Assembly (NCBI RefSeq): GCF_028682635.1
Contig: NZ_JANHLK010000013.1
Span: forward strand, 124,001-188,000
Length of the DNA: 64,000 bases
Reading direction: 5' to 3'
From: Pseudomonas putida
GTDB taxonomy: Bacteria; Pseudomonadota; Gammaproteobacteria; Pseudomonadales; Pseudomonadaceae
Of this stretch, positions 1 through 9,700 are shown piece after piece (position 1 is the first letter of the stretch; each line of letters opens with the position of its first letter). The notes under the pieces were generated by a model, which was given only the letters and a program-made list of their open reading frames with translations, did not search any database and had not been told where the DNA came from. The position numbers and the translations under genes were made by a program.

Positions 1-309
1 CGGCTGAACCAAACTTGTGAAAACGGATCGTGCGGGACATCGCAAACCTCGCCAATTGAACCTCTAATGCCTTGAACTCTAGCTGGGCTTTCAACCCAAC
101 ACTATCAGTGGCTATTAATAGTCGACATGCCTGTCATTGATTCCGCAGCTGCGGCGACATCGTCAAATGTCGCAAGAAACCGAAGCAGCCTTTTTGGGAA
201 AACTGAATTACCCGGTGCAGAGTACCAGCCTTTGCCCGTAATATTCCTGCTGGCCATTGTTCCCATATGGCCGCTCACGTCAAGTTTGCTGACTCTGCCA
301 GGACTCAAG
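1..309. other. Region upstream of mexT
   Basis: About 300 bases precede the chosen mexT start. An in-frame extension of the regulator reading frame is open from 127, but its translation shows no recognisable domain. No convincing promoter, ATC-N9-GAT box or other gene was seen. Any upstream partner gene lies outside the window. Confidence 0.4.
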
Positions 310-1227
310 ATGAATCGTAATGACCTGCGTCGTGTCGACCTGAACCTGTTGATCGTATTCGAAACCCTGATGCACGAACGCAGCGTGACCCGCGCCGCGG
401 AGAAGCTGTTCCTCGGCCAGCCGGCCATCAGTGCGGCGCTCTCGCGCCTGCGCGGGCTGTTCGACGACCCGTTGTTCGTGCGCACCGGTCGCAGCATGGA
501 ACCGTCCGCGCGGGCGGTCGAGATCTTCGCCCTGCTCTCTCCGGCGCTGGATTCGATTTCCACCGCCGTCAGCCGTGCCGCCGAGTTCGACCCGGCCACC
601 AGCACCGCGGTGTTTCGCATCGGCCTGTCGGACGACGTCGAATTCGCCCTGCTGCCCATGCTGCTCAAGCGCCTGCGCGCCGAATCGCCGGGCATCGTGC
701 TGGTGGTGCGACGGGTCAACTACATCCTGATGCCCGGCTTGCTGGCCTCCGGCGAAATTTCCATCGGCGTCAGCTACACCACCGACCTGCCCGCCAACGC
801 CAAGCGCAAGGTGTTGCGCCGCAGCATGCCAAAACTGTTGCGCGCCGACACCGTGCCTGGCCCATTGAGCCTGGATGACTTCTGCGCCCGCCCCCATGCG
901 CTGGTGTCGTTCGCCGGCGACCTCAGTGGCTTTATTGACGAAGAGCTGGAAAAGCTCGGGCGCAAACGTCACGTGGTGCTGGCGGTGCCGCAGTTCAACG
1001 GCTTGAGTACCCTGTTGAGCGGTACCGATATCGTCGCCACCGTGCCGGACTATACGGCCGATGCGCTGACGGCGGCTGGCGGGGTGCGGGCTGAGGACCC
1101 GCCGTTGCCGGTGCGCAGCTTTGAATTGCACATGGCGTGGCGTGGGTCCCAGGATAATGATCCGGGGGAGCGTTGGTTGCGGTCGCGGATTCAGATGTTT
1201 TTTGGGGATCCGGATAGCCTGGCGTAG
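310..1227 (+). CDS. mexT: LysR-type activator of MexEF-OprN (MexT-like)
   Basis: A LysR-family DNA-binding regulator of 305 aa. The N-terminal winged helix-turn-helix (about residues 8-65) contains VDLNLLIVFETLMHERS and LGQPAISAALSRLR. The rest is the co-inducer domain, ending with an ERWLRSRIQMF segment. From memory the protein closely resembles MexT, the activator of the mexEF-oprN efflux operon. That operon lies 4.3 kb downstream on the same strand, with nod-box-like sites upstream of it. The frame stays open upstream to position 127, but the ATG at 310 gives the normal LysR length and the expected start of the HTH, so I use it. Identity as MexT is an inference from family recall plus neighbourhood; membership of LysR is certain. 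Confidence 0.85.
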   Translation: MNRNDLRRVDLNLLIVFETLMHERSVTRAAEKLFLGQPAISAALSRLRGLFDDPLFVRTGRSMEPSARAVEIFALLSPALDSISTAVSRAAEFDPATSTAVFRIGLSDDVEFALLPMLLKRLRAESPGIVLVVRRVNYILMPGLLASGEISIGVSYTTDLPANAKRKVLRRSMPKLLRADTVPGPLSLDDFCARPHALVSFAGDLSGFIDEELEKLGRKRHVVLAVPQFNGLSTLLSGTDIVATVPDYTADALTAAGGVRAEDPPLPVRSFELHMAWRGSQDNDPGERWLRSRIQMFFGDPDSLA

Positions 1228-1270
1228 GCGCCTGAGCGTCACCCATGACGCTGGCCGAATTAAAACGGCG

Positions 1271-2530
1271 TTAGCTCAGCAACTCGACGTTCTCGTCGAT
1301 TCGGCCTTGAATGGTATCAAGGGTGTCCTGGGTAATATCGCGCGGGTACATGTCCTGGGCGATGGCAACGAACTGGCTCGCGACGCGGCGAATGCTGTCA
1401 ATGATGCCGCCAGCAATCTCCACTGAGACCTCTGCCTCATCTGCAAGCCTGATCATCGCACCTCGATCAATCGCCATCGCCTCGCCCATCACGTCCATCT
1501 GGTGATAACCGCCCGGTCCCTCGCAGAACGTCACGTCGTAGGCTGGCGCCAGCTGCCAAGCACCGGACCGCGACATGACATAGGCAAAATTTTTGGGGTG
1601 GTCGTCCCGGTTGTTGAACGCGACATTGAAGACGGCACGCTCGAAGGCGATAGCTTTCTCTCGTACGTCGTTGGTGCACATCTGTGTCGCCCGCAAGAAG
1701 TTGACATAGTCCAGGGCTCCCGGCGACCTGTAGTCAGCCCCGGTAAAGGCTGCAAGGCTTTGCATGGGCACGCGCTGGCCGTCCAGGCGATCAAAGCGTT
1801 TACTCGCGAAGGCTGCCAGCCCATTGGGCAGATTGAAGTGCTGCGTGTCCGGGGTCTGGATGCCGCACCTGCGCAGGCACTCGGTATAGACCATTTCGAT
1901 AGCGCAGACTTCAGGATGCTCTTCCTTTGCCGGGAACTTGATCAGCCAGGCTTCGAGGTCCGGCTTGGCGGCGGTGGTAAAAGCCCCCGTTTGAGGATTG
2001 CGATAGACCAACGCCTTTGGCCTTGCGCCTTGTGGCGAGCCCCCCACCAGAAGCAATGTCTGCAGGAATTCCCCGCCTTCACCCTTGAGAACTTCCTGAA
2101 CTTCAGCCGCCAGCAACTCAAGGGGGATATGCGCTTGCGGCTGCTGCCCCTCGGGCGCTACGGGCTCGAACGACATTGCCCCCATGGCGTTGTTGCCAAT
2201 AAAAGCCAGCCGCTCCAGAGGTCCTATGCGTGCCGTATTTAGGCCGCGGCGCCGGATCAACCGGTCCATCAGCAGCATGCCCCAGCCGTCAGGCAGTGAG
2301 TCATAAACTGGCCCTGGCAGTGCCAGCTGGTGGGACGCAAAGCCTCGACGCAACTGGGGTCCCGCCAATGGAAGCGTGTAGGACGAAAGCTCCAGGCCTC
2401 TAGTCTTCGCTTCATTGCTGTACTCAAACACAATTTGCGGGCGACCGGTGATGGCAGTCGTAGACACGAGCGTGCCCCACAACCAACGCTCACCCCAACC
2501 ATCGTAGTAGACGTCAACCTGCTCAAGCAT
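1271..2530 (-). CDS. hipA: HipA family serine/threonine kinase toxin
   Basis: A 419 aa HipA-type protein kinase, the toxin of a type II toxin-antitoxin pair; in E. coli HipA phosphorylates glutamyl-tRNA synthetase. Visible features are a phosphate-binding-like loop GGSPQGARPK (about residues 163-172), the catalytic-loop motif NNRDDHPKN (about 306-314) and the metal-site segment LAPAYDV (about 327-333). The start at 2530 overlaps the last 8 bases of the hipB frame (ATGCTTGA), which fits translational coupling. A longer in-frame extension to 2659 lies inside hipB and is rejected. All kinase motifs look intact, so the toxin is probably active. The target is not deducible from sequence. Confidence 0.9.
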   Translation of the reverse strand: MLEQVDVYYDGWGERWLWGTLVSTTAITGRPQIVFEYSNEAKTRGLELSSYTLPLAGPQLRRGFASHQLALPGPVYDSLPDGWGMLLMDRLIRRRGLNTARIGPLERLAFIGNNAMGAMSFEPVAPEGQQPQAHIPLELLAAEVQEVLKGEGGEFLQTLLLVGGSPQGARPKALVYRNPQTGAFTTAAKPDLEAWLIKFPAKEEHPEVCAIEMVYTECLRRCGIQTPDTQHFNLPNGLAAFASKRFDRLDGQRVPMQSLAAFTGADYRSPGALDYVNFLRATQMCTNDVREKAIAFERAVFNVAFNNRDDHPKNFAYVMSRSGAWQLAPAYDVTFCEGPGGYHQMDVMGEAMAIDRGAMIRLADEAEVSVEIAGGIIDSIRRVASQFVAIAQDMYPRDITQDTLDTIQGRIDENVELLS

Positions 2531-2840
2531 GGTCGGTCTTCCTTTTGATCCGATGACGATTGACGGTGTTCTCGTAGCGGCGAATGTCTTCAATGCTGTC
2601 CAGCTTTGGCAAGAACAGTGCTTCGAGCTCCTTGGTTCGTCCAAGGACCATGGCCACACGAATCACGTTCTCCAACCCGACATTGCGCCCGGCTTCGAGG
2701 TTCGACACGGTATTGGTGCCGATACCGGCGCGACCGGCCACATCGGCTTGTGTCATCTGCTGAGCCAGCCGCTCCGTGCGCAGGCGCTCGCAGAGCCGCT
2801 TGACGATCTCATTCGGCTTACTGAAGCTCAAATCCAACAT
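2523..2840 (-). CDS. hipB: HipB-type antitoxin, XRE/Cro HTH
   Basis: A 105 aa DNA-binding protein with an XRE-type helix-turn-helix at about residues 15-70 (QMTQADVAGRAGIGTNTVSNL, shortened here to its core AGRAGIGTNTVSNLE). It ends in a basic tail (RHRIKRKT). It sits directly upstream of hipA and overlaps it by 8 bases, the classic antitoxin-first order. By analogy it should bind HipA and repress the shared promoter, a good sigma70 match at 2880-2908. The tail may be the contact or degradation segment; that is inference. Confidence 0.9.
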   Translation of the reverse strand: MLDLSFSKPNEIVKRLCERLRTERLAQQMTQADVAGRAGIGTNTVSNLEAGRNVGLENVIRVAMVLGRTKELEALFLPKLDSIEDIRRYENTVNRHRIKRKTDHA

Positions 2841-2879
2841 AACGGGTCTTCCGTCGATTTACGCCACTTAATACCCAAA

Positions 2880-2908
2880 ATTATAGAATTATCATCCATC
2901 GAATTCAA
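2880..2908 (-). promoter_or_regulatory. sigma70 promoter of hipBA
   Basis: On the minus strand TTGAAT (2903-2908) and TATAAT (2880-2885) are separated by exactly 17 bases and end 39 bases before the hipB start. The surrounding DNA is AT-rich with partial inverted repeats of the type AATTAT, where an XRE repressor could bind. The promoter match is seen directly; the operator role is inferred. Confidence 0.75.
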
Positions 2909-3009
2909 GAAACATAATTCCCTTTAATTGTGGCTTATCTTCTAATGAACCGGATAAACCACACAATTCAGGAATTAATATTACTTTGGGGTTCACCCTG
3001 CCGAATGGC

Positions 3010-4911
3010 TCACGCCGAATGCAGCACATAGTGCACGGAGTAGCCTCCAAGCCGTTGCTCCAGCTGTTCGCGCTGCCCAGCATCCAGACCAGCCACTCGA
3101 ATATCCACCCGCTGCCCATGGCGATCATCACTAAGCACTTCCACCTGGCCATCGGCTGCCACCTGCCAGACCTCCTCCTCGAACACCCGGCGGATCGCAT
3201 CCAGGCGCAAGGCGGGCTTGAAGGTCTTGCCCACGGCCGTCAACGGGATCTGGTCGATCAGCCAGATATTCTTGGGGAGCGCGGCACGCTCGTGAATGTG
3301 TTGTATGGCGTGCTCCATCAACTCGGCTTCGCCCACCTGCTCACCGGCCTTGAGCTGGACGTAGACCACCGGCAGCTCGCCGGCCTTGATGTCAGGCTTG
3401 CCCACCGCAGCGGCCAGCGCGACCGAAGGGTGGTGATGCAGGGCTTCCTCGATCACCTGCGGGTCGATGTTGTGGCCGCCGCGGATGATCAAGTCCTTGC
3501 TGCGACCGGTCAACCAGATGTAGCCATCGCGGTCGATGCGCCCCAGGTCGCCGGTGTTGAACCAGTCGCCGTCGAGCCACAGACCCTGGTTCTTGTCCGC
3601 TTGCAGGTAGCCCTTGAATACCGTGGGGCCGCGCAGGCACAAGGTGCCGGCCTCATCCGTCGCGGCGTCACGCAGGTAATGGCCGTCATCATCGAGCACG
3701 ACGATCTTGACCTGGCAATACGGCAGGCGCAGGCCAATGGAGCCGGGTCGGCGCTCTCCGTCGCTGGGGTTGCACGCTGTGGCGCAGGTGCCTTCGGTCA
3801 AGCCGTAGCCTTCGATGATTTTCAGTCCCGTGCGGGATTCGAACTGACGGATCAGTTCCACGGGCATGGGGGCCGCCCCGCACAGGGCAAAGCGCAAGCT
3901 CGAGACATCGATGCCGTCGTTGGGGATCTGGGCCAGTGCCGCATAGATGGTAGGGACGCCGCTGAAACTGCTGACTCGGTATCGCTCCACCAGCTTCCAG
4001 AAATCCTTGATGAGGGTCGGATTGCGATAGCCCTGCGGACCGGCTAGCAAGACTTGGGCGCCATAGGCAAAGACGGCGAGCCCGGAGACCATCACCCCGT
4101 TGACATGAAACAACGGCAGCCCGCATAGCAGCACGTCATCGGGCACATAGCGACCGTGCAGGCCAATGATCTCGGCCATCGCCACCTCGTTTGCATGGCT
4201 GTGGGGTGCCAGCTTTGGCGTGCCCGTGGTGCCGCCCGTGTGGAAGTAGGAGGCGATGTCGTCCGGGCGGATCACCCGTGCGCTTTCCAGATGGTCATCG
4301 GGACAGGCAGCCAGCAGATCGTCGAAGTCCAGCACACCTTCCGGCATGGCCGGGCGCTGGGCCTTCACGGCACTGCGTTGCGGCTCTGGCAGCAGGTTCG
4401 CCAGATCGACGGTCACGATAGTCGCCAGCTCTGGCAGGCTCTCGCGCAACGTGGCGACCTTCTGCCACAGGTCAGCACCGGGGAACGGCGCCAGGGTGAC
4501 CAGCACCGTGGTATTGGAAGCGCGGATCAGTTCGGCGATGTGTTGCGGCTCCAGCAGCGGATTGATGGCATTGACGATCCCGGCCGCTTCGCCACCCCAG
4601 ATGACAAAGTGGGTGTGTGGCAGGTTGGGTAGCAGAAAGGACACCGCCTTGCCTGGACGCACACCCAGGCGATGCAGGGCATTGGCGGTTTGCGTGACCT
4701 TGGCGAACAGCTCGGCGTAACTGATAGTCCAGGGCTGGTCCTCGATACTGCCGGTCGGCAAAAAGCTCAGGGCGGGCAGCTCGGCGTAGCGGCGTGCCGA
4801 ACGTTGCAACAGTTCATAGGTGCTGGAAGGCAGGTCGCGCTGTGCCAGTGGCTGTTGTTGTTCCAGGGCTTCGATATCAATCAGCCGGGCGAGAGATACG
4901 GGTGCAGTCAT
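3010..4911 (-). CDS. Acyl-CoA synthetase / AMP-binding enzyme
   Basis: A 633 aa member of the ANL adenylating superfamily that would activate a carboxylic acid with ATP and CoA. The P-loop YFHTGGTTGTPKLAPHSH, the A5 motif EGYGLTEGT, the GDWFNTGDLGRID hinge region and the C-terminal catalytic lysine motif LTAVGKTFKP are all intact. The last ~50 residues extend beyond the usual end and look soluble. It is leftward, like the hipBA pair it precedes, but hipBA has its own promoter. A decayed amidase fragment lies just upstream on the same strand. Substrate is not clear from sequence; a medium- or long-chain or aryl acid is possible. Confidence 0.88.
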   Translation of the reverse strand: MTAPVSLARLIDIEALEQQQPLAQRDLPSSTYELLQRSARRYAELPALSFLPTGSIEDQPWTISYAELFAKVTQTANALHRLGVRPGKAVSFLLPNLPHTHFVIWGGEAAGIVNAINPLLEPQHIAELIRASNTTVLVTLAPFPGADLWQKVATLRESLPELATIVTVDLANLLPEPQRSAVKAQRPAMPEGVLDFDDLLAACPDDHLESARVIRPDDIASYFHTGGTTGTPKLAPHSHANEVAMAEIIGLHGRYVPDDVLLCGLPLFHVNGVMVSGLAVFAYGAQVLLAGPQGYRNPTLIKDFWKLVERYRVSSFSGVPTIYAALAQIPNDGIDVSSLRFALCGAAPMPVELIRQFESRTGLKIIEGYGLTEGTCATACNPSDGERRPGSIGLRLPYCQVKIVVLDDDGHYLRDAATDEAGTLCLRGPTVFKGYLQADKNQGLWLDGDWFNTGDLGRIDRDGYIWLTGRSKDLIIRGGHNIDPQVIEEALHHHPSVALAAAVGKPDIKAGELPVVYVQLKAGEQVGEAELMEHAIQHIHERAALPKNIWLIDQIPLTAVGKTFKPALRLDAIRRVFEEEVWQVAADGQVEVLSDDRHGQRVDIRVAGLDAGQREQLEQRLGGYSVHYVLHSA

Positions 4912-4960
4912 GGTCTTGTCGTTCCGTCAAAGAAGGTCCGCGGGTGTCAGCCAGCTTAGG

Positions 4961-5350
4961 TCAGTTCCTGATTATTGGCGCCGGCGGATGCGTGGTTGGA
5001 AACGCCTGCTCAAAGGCCCGGCATACCCGCAGCACCTGATCATCGTTAAACCGCGCGCCAACCACCTGTAACCCAATGGGCAATCTGTCGCTGGAAAACC
5101 CACAGGGCACTGAAGACTCCCGATGCGTCGGGCCCTTGTAGGAGCAAGCTTGCTCGCGATGGAGGTCAACGATGACGCGGGGATCCTGACACCACGCGGT
5201 GCTCTCAGGTTTTTCGCGAGCATGCTCGCTCCTACAGTTAATCGGGTACAGCCGCAGGAGATTGGTCGACCTTGAGGCCGCCATCGCCGGCAAGCCAGCC
5301 CACAGGGACCATTGCGAATCCGGAAACACACAATTTCCATCAACCGGGTT
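4961..5350 (-). pseudogene. Remnant of an amidase (GatA/amidase signature family), 3' end only
   Basis: The frame ending at 4961 reads SVPCGFSSDRLPIGLQVVG followed by a Q-VLRVCRAFEQAFP helix, which matches the C-terminus of amidase-signature enzymes. Just upstream the matching sequence is lost: a REP element (5136-5237) lies in the frame. Beyond it, a short piece around 5270-5310 (WAGLPAMAAS) could be the residue of the segment that normally precedes the SVPCGF motif. The N-terminal Ser-Ser-Lys catalytic part is missing. I read this as a decayed gene, interrupted or trimmed at a REP. The upstream limit is uncertain. Confidence 0.65.
5136..5237. repeat. Paired REP element (GTAGGAGCaaGCTTGCTCGCGA type)
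   Basis: Two inverted copies of a REP core, GTAGGAGC-N-GCTTGCTCGCGA and its reverse complement, enclose about 60 bases. The element lies within the amidase remnant frame. Confidence 0.85.
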
Positions 5351-5399
5351 GATTGCCTCCTGACGCAAGGCGCAGGCTAGAGAGCTGCCCAGGCCTCTC

Positions 5400-5447
5400 C
5401 TATCATTCCGAATGATAGTTACCTTCGCCCCATTCGATTCGTGCGAT
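5400..5447 (+). promoter_or_regulatory. Two nod-box-like LysR (MexT) sites upstream of mexE
   Basis: A perfect 9+1+9 inverted repeat (5400-5418) contains ATC-N9-GAT (5402-5416), the nod-box core. It is followed by AGTT and ACCTT, close to the MexT consensus as I recall it, ATCA-N5-GTCGAT-N4-ACYAT. A second, weaker copy TTC-N9-GAT lies at 5433-5447, exactly 31 bases (three helical turns) on. The boxes end 53 bases before the mexE ATG. The pattern is seen directly; MexT binding is inferred. Confidence 0.7.
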
Positions 5448-5499
5448 ACCACCCTGCCGAGCATCATTCGCCAATCTTAATACATTGGCGGATGCATCC

Positions 5500-6753
5500 A
5501 TGGAACAGTCATTCAAACATTTGCGCTTGCCGTTGGCCCTGTTGGCCGTCGTTGTGATGAGCGCCTGCGGCAAGGCGCCAGAGACTGCCGCCAGCCTGCC
5601 CGCAGCCAAGGTCAGCGTGGCCAAGGTGCTGGAGCAACCGGTCAACGAGTGGGACGAATTCACCGGACGCCTCGAAGCACCGGAAACCGTGGAGATTCGT
5701 CCACGGGTCTCGGGCCAGATCGATGAAGTGGCCTTCACTGAAGGCGCCCTGGTCAAGAAAGGCGACCTGCTGTTCCAGATCGACCCGCGTCCGTTCCAGG
5801 CTGAGGTCCGTCGCCTCGAAGCGCTGGTCGCCCAGTCCCGCGCCAACGCCACCCGCAGCGAAAACGAAGCCCAGCGTGGCGAACGCCTGCGCACCAGCAA
5901 TGCGATTTCTGCCGAACTGGCCGACTCGCGCACCAGCGCTGCCCAGGAAGCCCGCGCCGCCGTTGGTGCCCTGCAAGCACAGCTCGACCTGGCCAAACTG
6001 AACCTGAGCTTCACCCGTGTCACCGCGCCCATCAGCGGTCGAGTCAGCCGTGCGGAAATCACCGCCGGCAACCTGGTGACTGCCGATACCACCCCGCTGA
6101 CCAGTGTGGTCTCCACCGACAAGGTCTACGCCTACTTCGATGCCGACGAGCGTGTGTTCCTCAAGTACACCCAGCTCGCCCGCCAGGGCAAACGCGGCGC
6201 CACCACCCCGGTGTACATGGGCCTGTCCAACGAAGACGGCAACCCGCACCAGGGTGTGATGAACTTCGTCGACAACCAGGTCAACCCGAAAACCGGCACC
6301 ATCCGCGGTCGCGCCGTGTTCGACAACAGCGACGGCAGCTACACCCCGGGCCTTTACGCGCGCCTGAAACTGGTGGGCAGCGGCACCTACAACGCCATGC
6401 TGATCAACGATGAGGCGGTGGGTACGGACCTGGGCAAGAAATTCGTGCTGGTGATGGATGCCGACAACAAGACGGCGTATCGCGCCGTGGAGCTAGGTCC
6501 AAAAATCGAAGGCCTGCGCATCGTGCGCAACGGCCTGAACAAGGACGACACCATCATCGTCAAGGGCCTGCAGCGGGTACGCCCGGGCTCACCGGTCACC
6601 CCTGAAGTGATCCCGATGGCCACCGAGCAAACCCTCGCGGCCCTGGCCCAACAACGACAAGCGCTGGAAGCCAGCAACCTGCCCCAAGTCGCGCCTGCCA
6701 AGGTCGCGCCGGGTACGGTTGTGAAAGTGGCTGCCGCGACTCCACGCGGTTAA
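5500..6753 (+). CDS. mexE: RND efflux periplasmic adaptor MexE
   Basis: A 417 aa membrane-fusion protein that links the inner-membrane pump to the outer-membrane channel. It starts with a lipoprotein signal (MEQSFKHLRLPLALLAVVV, lipobox MSAC), followed by barrel-sandwich halves, a hairpin coiled coil (about residues 95-165) and the VTAPISGRVSR second lipoyl half-motif. The sequence recalls P. aeruginosa MexE strongly. The frame opens 15 bases earlier with TTG, but the ATG at 5500 yields the canonical signal peptide. It is the first gene of mexEF-oprN, 15 bases upstream of mexF. Typical exported compounds in P. aeruginosa are chloramphenicol, fluoroquinolones, trimethoprim and quinolone-signal precursors. 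Confidence 0.93.
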   Translation: MEQSFKHLRLPLALLAVVVMSACGKAPETAASLPAAKVSVAKVLEQPVNEWDEFTGRLEAPETVEIRPRVSGQIDEVAFTEGALVKKGDLLFQIDPRPFQAEVRRLEALVAQSRANATRSENEAQRGERLRTSNAISAELADSRTSAAQEARAAVGALQAQLDLAKLNLSFTRVTAPISGRVSRAEITAGNLVTADTTPLTSVVSTDKVYAYFDADERVFLKYTQLARQGKRGATTPVYMGLSNEDGNPHQGVMNFVDNQVNPKTGTIRGRAVFDNSDGSYTPGLYARLKLVGSGTYNAMLINDEAVGTDLGKKFVLVMDADNKTAYRAVELGPKIEGLRIVRNGLNKDDTIIVKGLQRVRPGSPVTPEVIPMATEQTLAALAQQRQALEASNLPQVAPAKVAPGTVVKVAAATPRG

Positions 6754-6768
6754 GGGATAACGACTCCG

Positions 6769-9700
6769 ATGAATTTTTCCCAATTCTTCATTTCACGGCC
6801 GATCTTCGCAGCGGTGCTGTCATTGCTGATCCTGATCGCCGGTGCGATCTCGCTGTTCCAATTGCCGATCAGCGAATACCCGGAAGTGGTACCGCCGACC
6901 GTTGTCGTGCGCGCCAACTTCCCGGGTGCCAACCCGAAAGTCATTGGTGAAACCGTAGCCGCTCCCCTGGAGCAGGCGATCACCGGCGTCGAGAACATGC
7001 TGTACATGTCCTCGCAGTCGACCGCCGACGGCAAGATCACCCTGACCATCACCTTCGCGTTGGGCACGGACCTGGACAACGCTCAGGTACAGGTGCAGAA
7101 CCGCGTGACCCGCACCGAGCCGAAACTTCCCGAGGAAGTGACGCGCATCGGTATCACCGTGGACAAGGCGTCGCCCGACCTGACGATGGTGGTGCACTTG
7201 ACCTCGCCGGACAAACGCTACGACATGCTGTACCTGTCCAACTACGCGATCCTCAACATCAAGGATGAGTTGGCGCGCCTGGGCGGTGTCGGTGATGTGC
7301 AGCTGTTCGGCATGGGCGACTACTCGCTGCGTGTCTGGCTCGATCCGAACAAGACCGCTTCGCGCAACCTGACAGCAACCGACGTTGTAACCGCCATTCG
7401 TGAGCAGAACCGTCAAGTGGCCGCGGGTGCACTGGGCGCGCCCCCTGCCCCGAATGCGCAAAGTTTCCAGTTGTCGGTCAACACCCAGGGCCGTCTGGTC
7501 AGTGAAGAAGAGTTCGAGAACATCATCATTCGCTCTGGCGAAAACGGTGAAATCACTCGCCTCAAGGACATCGCCCGCGTCGAACTGGGTTCCAGCCAGT
7601 ACGCCTTGCGTTCCCTGCTGAACAACCAGCCGGCGGTGGCGATCCCGATCTTCCAGCGCCCTGGCTCCAACGCCATCGAGATCTCCAATGAAGTCCGGGC
7701 GAAAATGGCCGAACTGAAGAAGGGCTTCCCCGAAGGCATGGACTTCAGCATCGTCTATGACCCGACCATCTTCGTGCGCGGCTCCATCGAGGCGGTGGTT
7801 CACACCCTGTTCGAAGCGCTGATCCTGGTGGTCCTGGTCGTGATCCTGTTCCTGCAGACCTGGCGCGCCTCGATCATTCCGTTGGTGGCGGTGCCGGTCT
7901 CGCTGATCGGTACCTTTGCCGTGATGCATCTGTTCGGCTTCTCGTTGAACGCCCTGTCGCTGTTCGGCCTGGTACTGGCGATCGGTATCGTGGTGGACGA
8001 TGCGATCGTGGTGGTGGAGAACGTCGAGCGCAACATCGAACTTGGACTCACACCGGTTGAAGCCACCAAGCGCGCCATGCGTGAGGTGACCGGCCCGATC
8101 ATTGCCACGGCGCTGGTGCTCTGTGCGGTGTTTGTACCGGCCGCGTTCATCTCCGGGTTGACCGGGCAGTTCTACAAGCAGTTCGCCCTGACCATTGCCA
8201 TTTCGACGGTGATCTCGGCCTTCAACTCCCTGACCCTGTCGCCGGCCCTGGCTGCCGTGTTGCTCAAAGGTCATGACGCACCCAAGGACCGTTTCTCCAG
8301 GGTGCTGGACAAGCTGTTTGGCGGCTGGTTGTTCCGTCCGTTCAACCGCTTCTTTGAAAAGGCCAGCCATGGTTATGTCGGTACCGTTGCCCGGGTTATC
8401 CGCTCGAGCGGCATCGCCCTGCTGCTGTACGCCGGCCTGATGGTGCTGACCTTCTTCGGTTTCTCCAGCACCCCGACCGGTTTCGTACCCGGCCAGGACA
8501 AGCAATACCTGGTGGCCTTCGCGCAACTGCCGGATGCCTCGAGCCTGGACCGCACCGAAGACGTGATCAAGCGCATGTCCGACCTGGCCCTGAAACAGCC
8601 AGGTGTGGAAAGCGCAGTGGCCTTCCCTGGCCTGTCGATCAACGGTTTCACCAACAGCCCGAACGCCGGCATCGTGTTCGTGACCTTGAAACCGTTCGAT
8701 GAGCGTAAAGACCCGAGCATGTCCGCCGGTGCGATTGCCGGTGCCTTGAACGGCCAGTACGCGGACATCCAGGAAGCCTACATGGCGATCTTCCCGCCGC
8801 CGCCGGTACAAGGCCTGGGCACCATCGGTGGTTTCCGCCTGCAGATCGAAGACCGGGGCAACCTGGGCTACGAAGAGCTGTACAAGGAAACCATGAACAT
8901 CATCGCCAAGAGCCACAGTGTTCCGGAACTGGCGGGCCTGTTCACCAGCTACACGGTGAACGTGCCGCAGGTCGATGCCGCCATCGACCGGGAAAAAGCC
9001 AAGACCCACGGCGTGGCCGTCAGCGACATCTTCGACACCCTGCAGATCTACCTGGGTTCGCTGTATGCCAACGACTTCAACCGCTTCGGCCGCACCTATC
9101 AGGTCAACGTCCAGGCTGAGCAGCAGTTCCGTCTCGAGTCCGACCAGATCGGCCAGTTGAAAGTGCGCAACAACAAGGGCGAGATGATCCCGTTGGCGAC
9201 CTTCATCAAGGTCAGCGACACCTCGGGCCCGGATCGCGTCTCCCATTACAACGGTTTCGTCACCGCGGAAATCAACGGTGCCGCAGCCCCCGGCTACAGC
9301 TCCGGCCAGGCGGAAAAAGCCATCGAGAAACTGCTCAAGGAAGAACTGCCTAACGGCATGACCTACGAATGGACCGACCTGACCTACCAGCAGATCCTGT
9401 CCGGCAACACCGCGCTGTTCGTGTTCCCGCTCTGCGTACTGTTGGCGTTCCTGGTGCTCGCGGCGCAGTACGAAAGCTGGAGCCTGCCACTGGCGGTGAT
9501 CCTGATCGTGCCGATGACCCTGCTGTCGGCGATTACCGGGGTGATTGCTTCGGGCGGCGACAACAACATCTTCACCCAGATCGGCTTGATCGTACTGGTG
9601 GGGCTTGCGTGTAAGAACGCGATCCTGATCGTCGAGTTCGCCAAGGACAAACAGCTCGAAGGCATGAACCCGCTGGCCGCGGTCCTGGAAGCCTGCCGCC

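Noticed and set aside
127..309. 61-codon N-terminal extension of MexT
   Set aside because: The extension has no domain and the ATG at 310 gives the normal LysR start.
2892..3200. A 102-codon frame upstream of hipB
   Set aside because: It overlaps the 3' end of the acyl-CoA synthetase and the hipBA promoter; no domain is visible.
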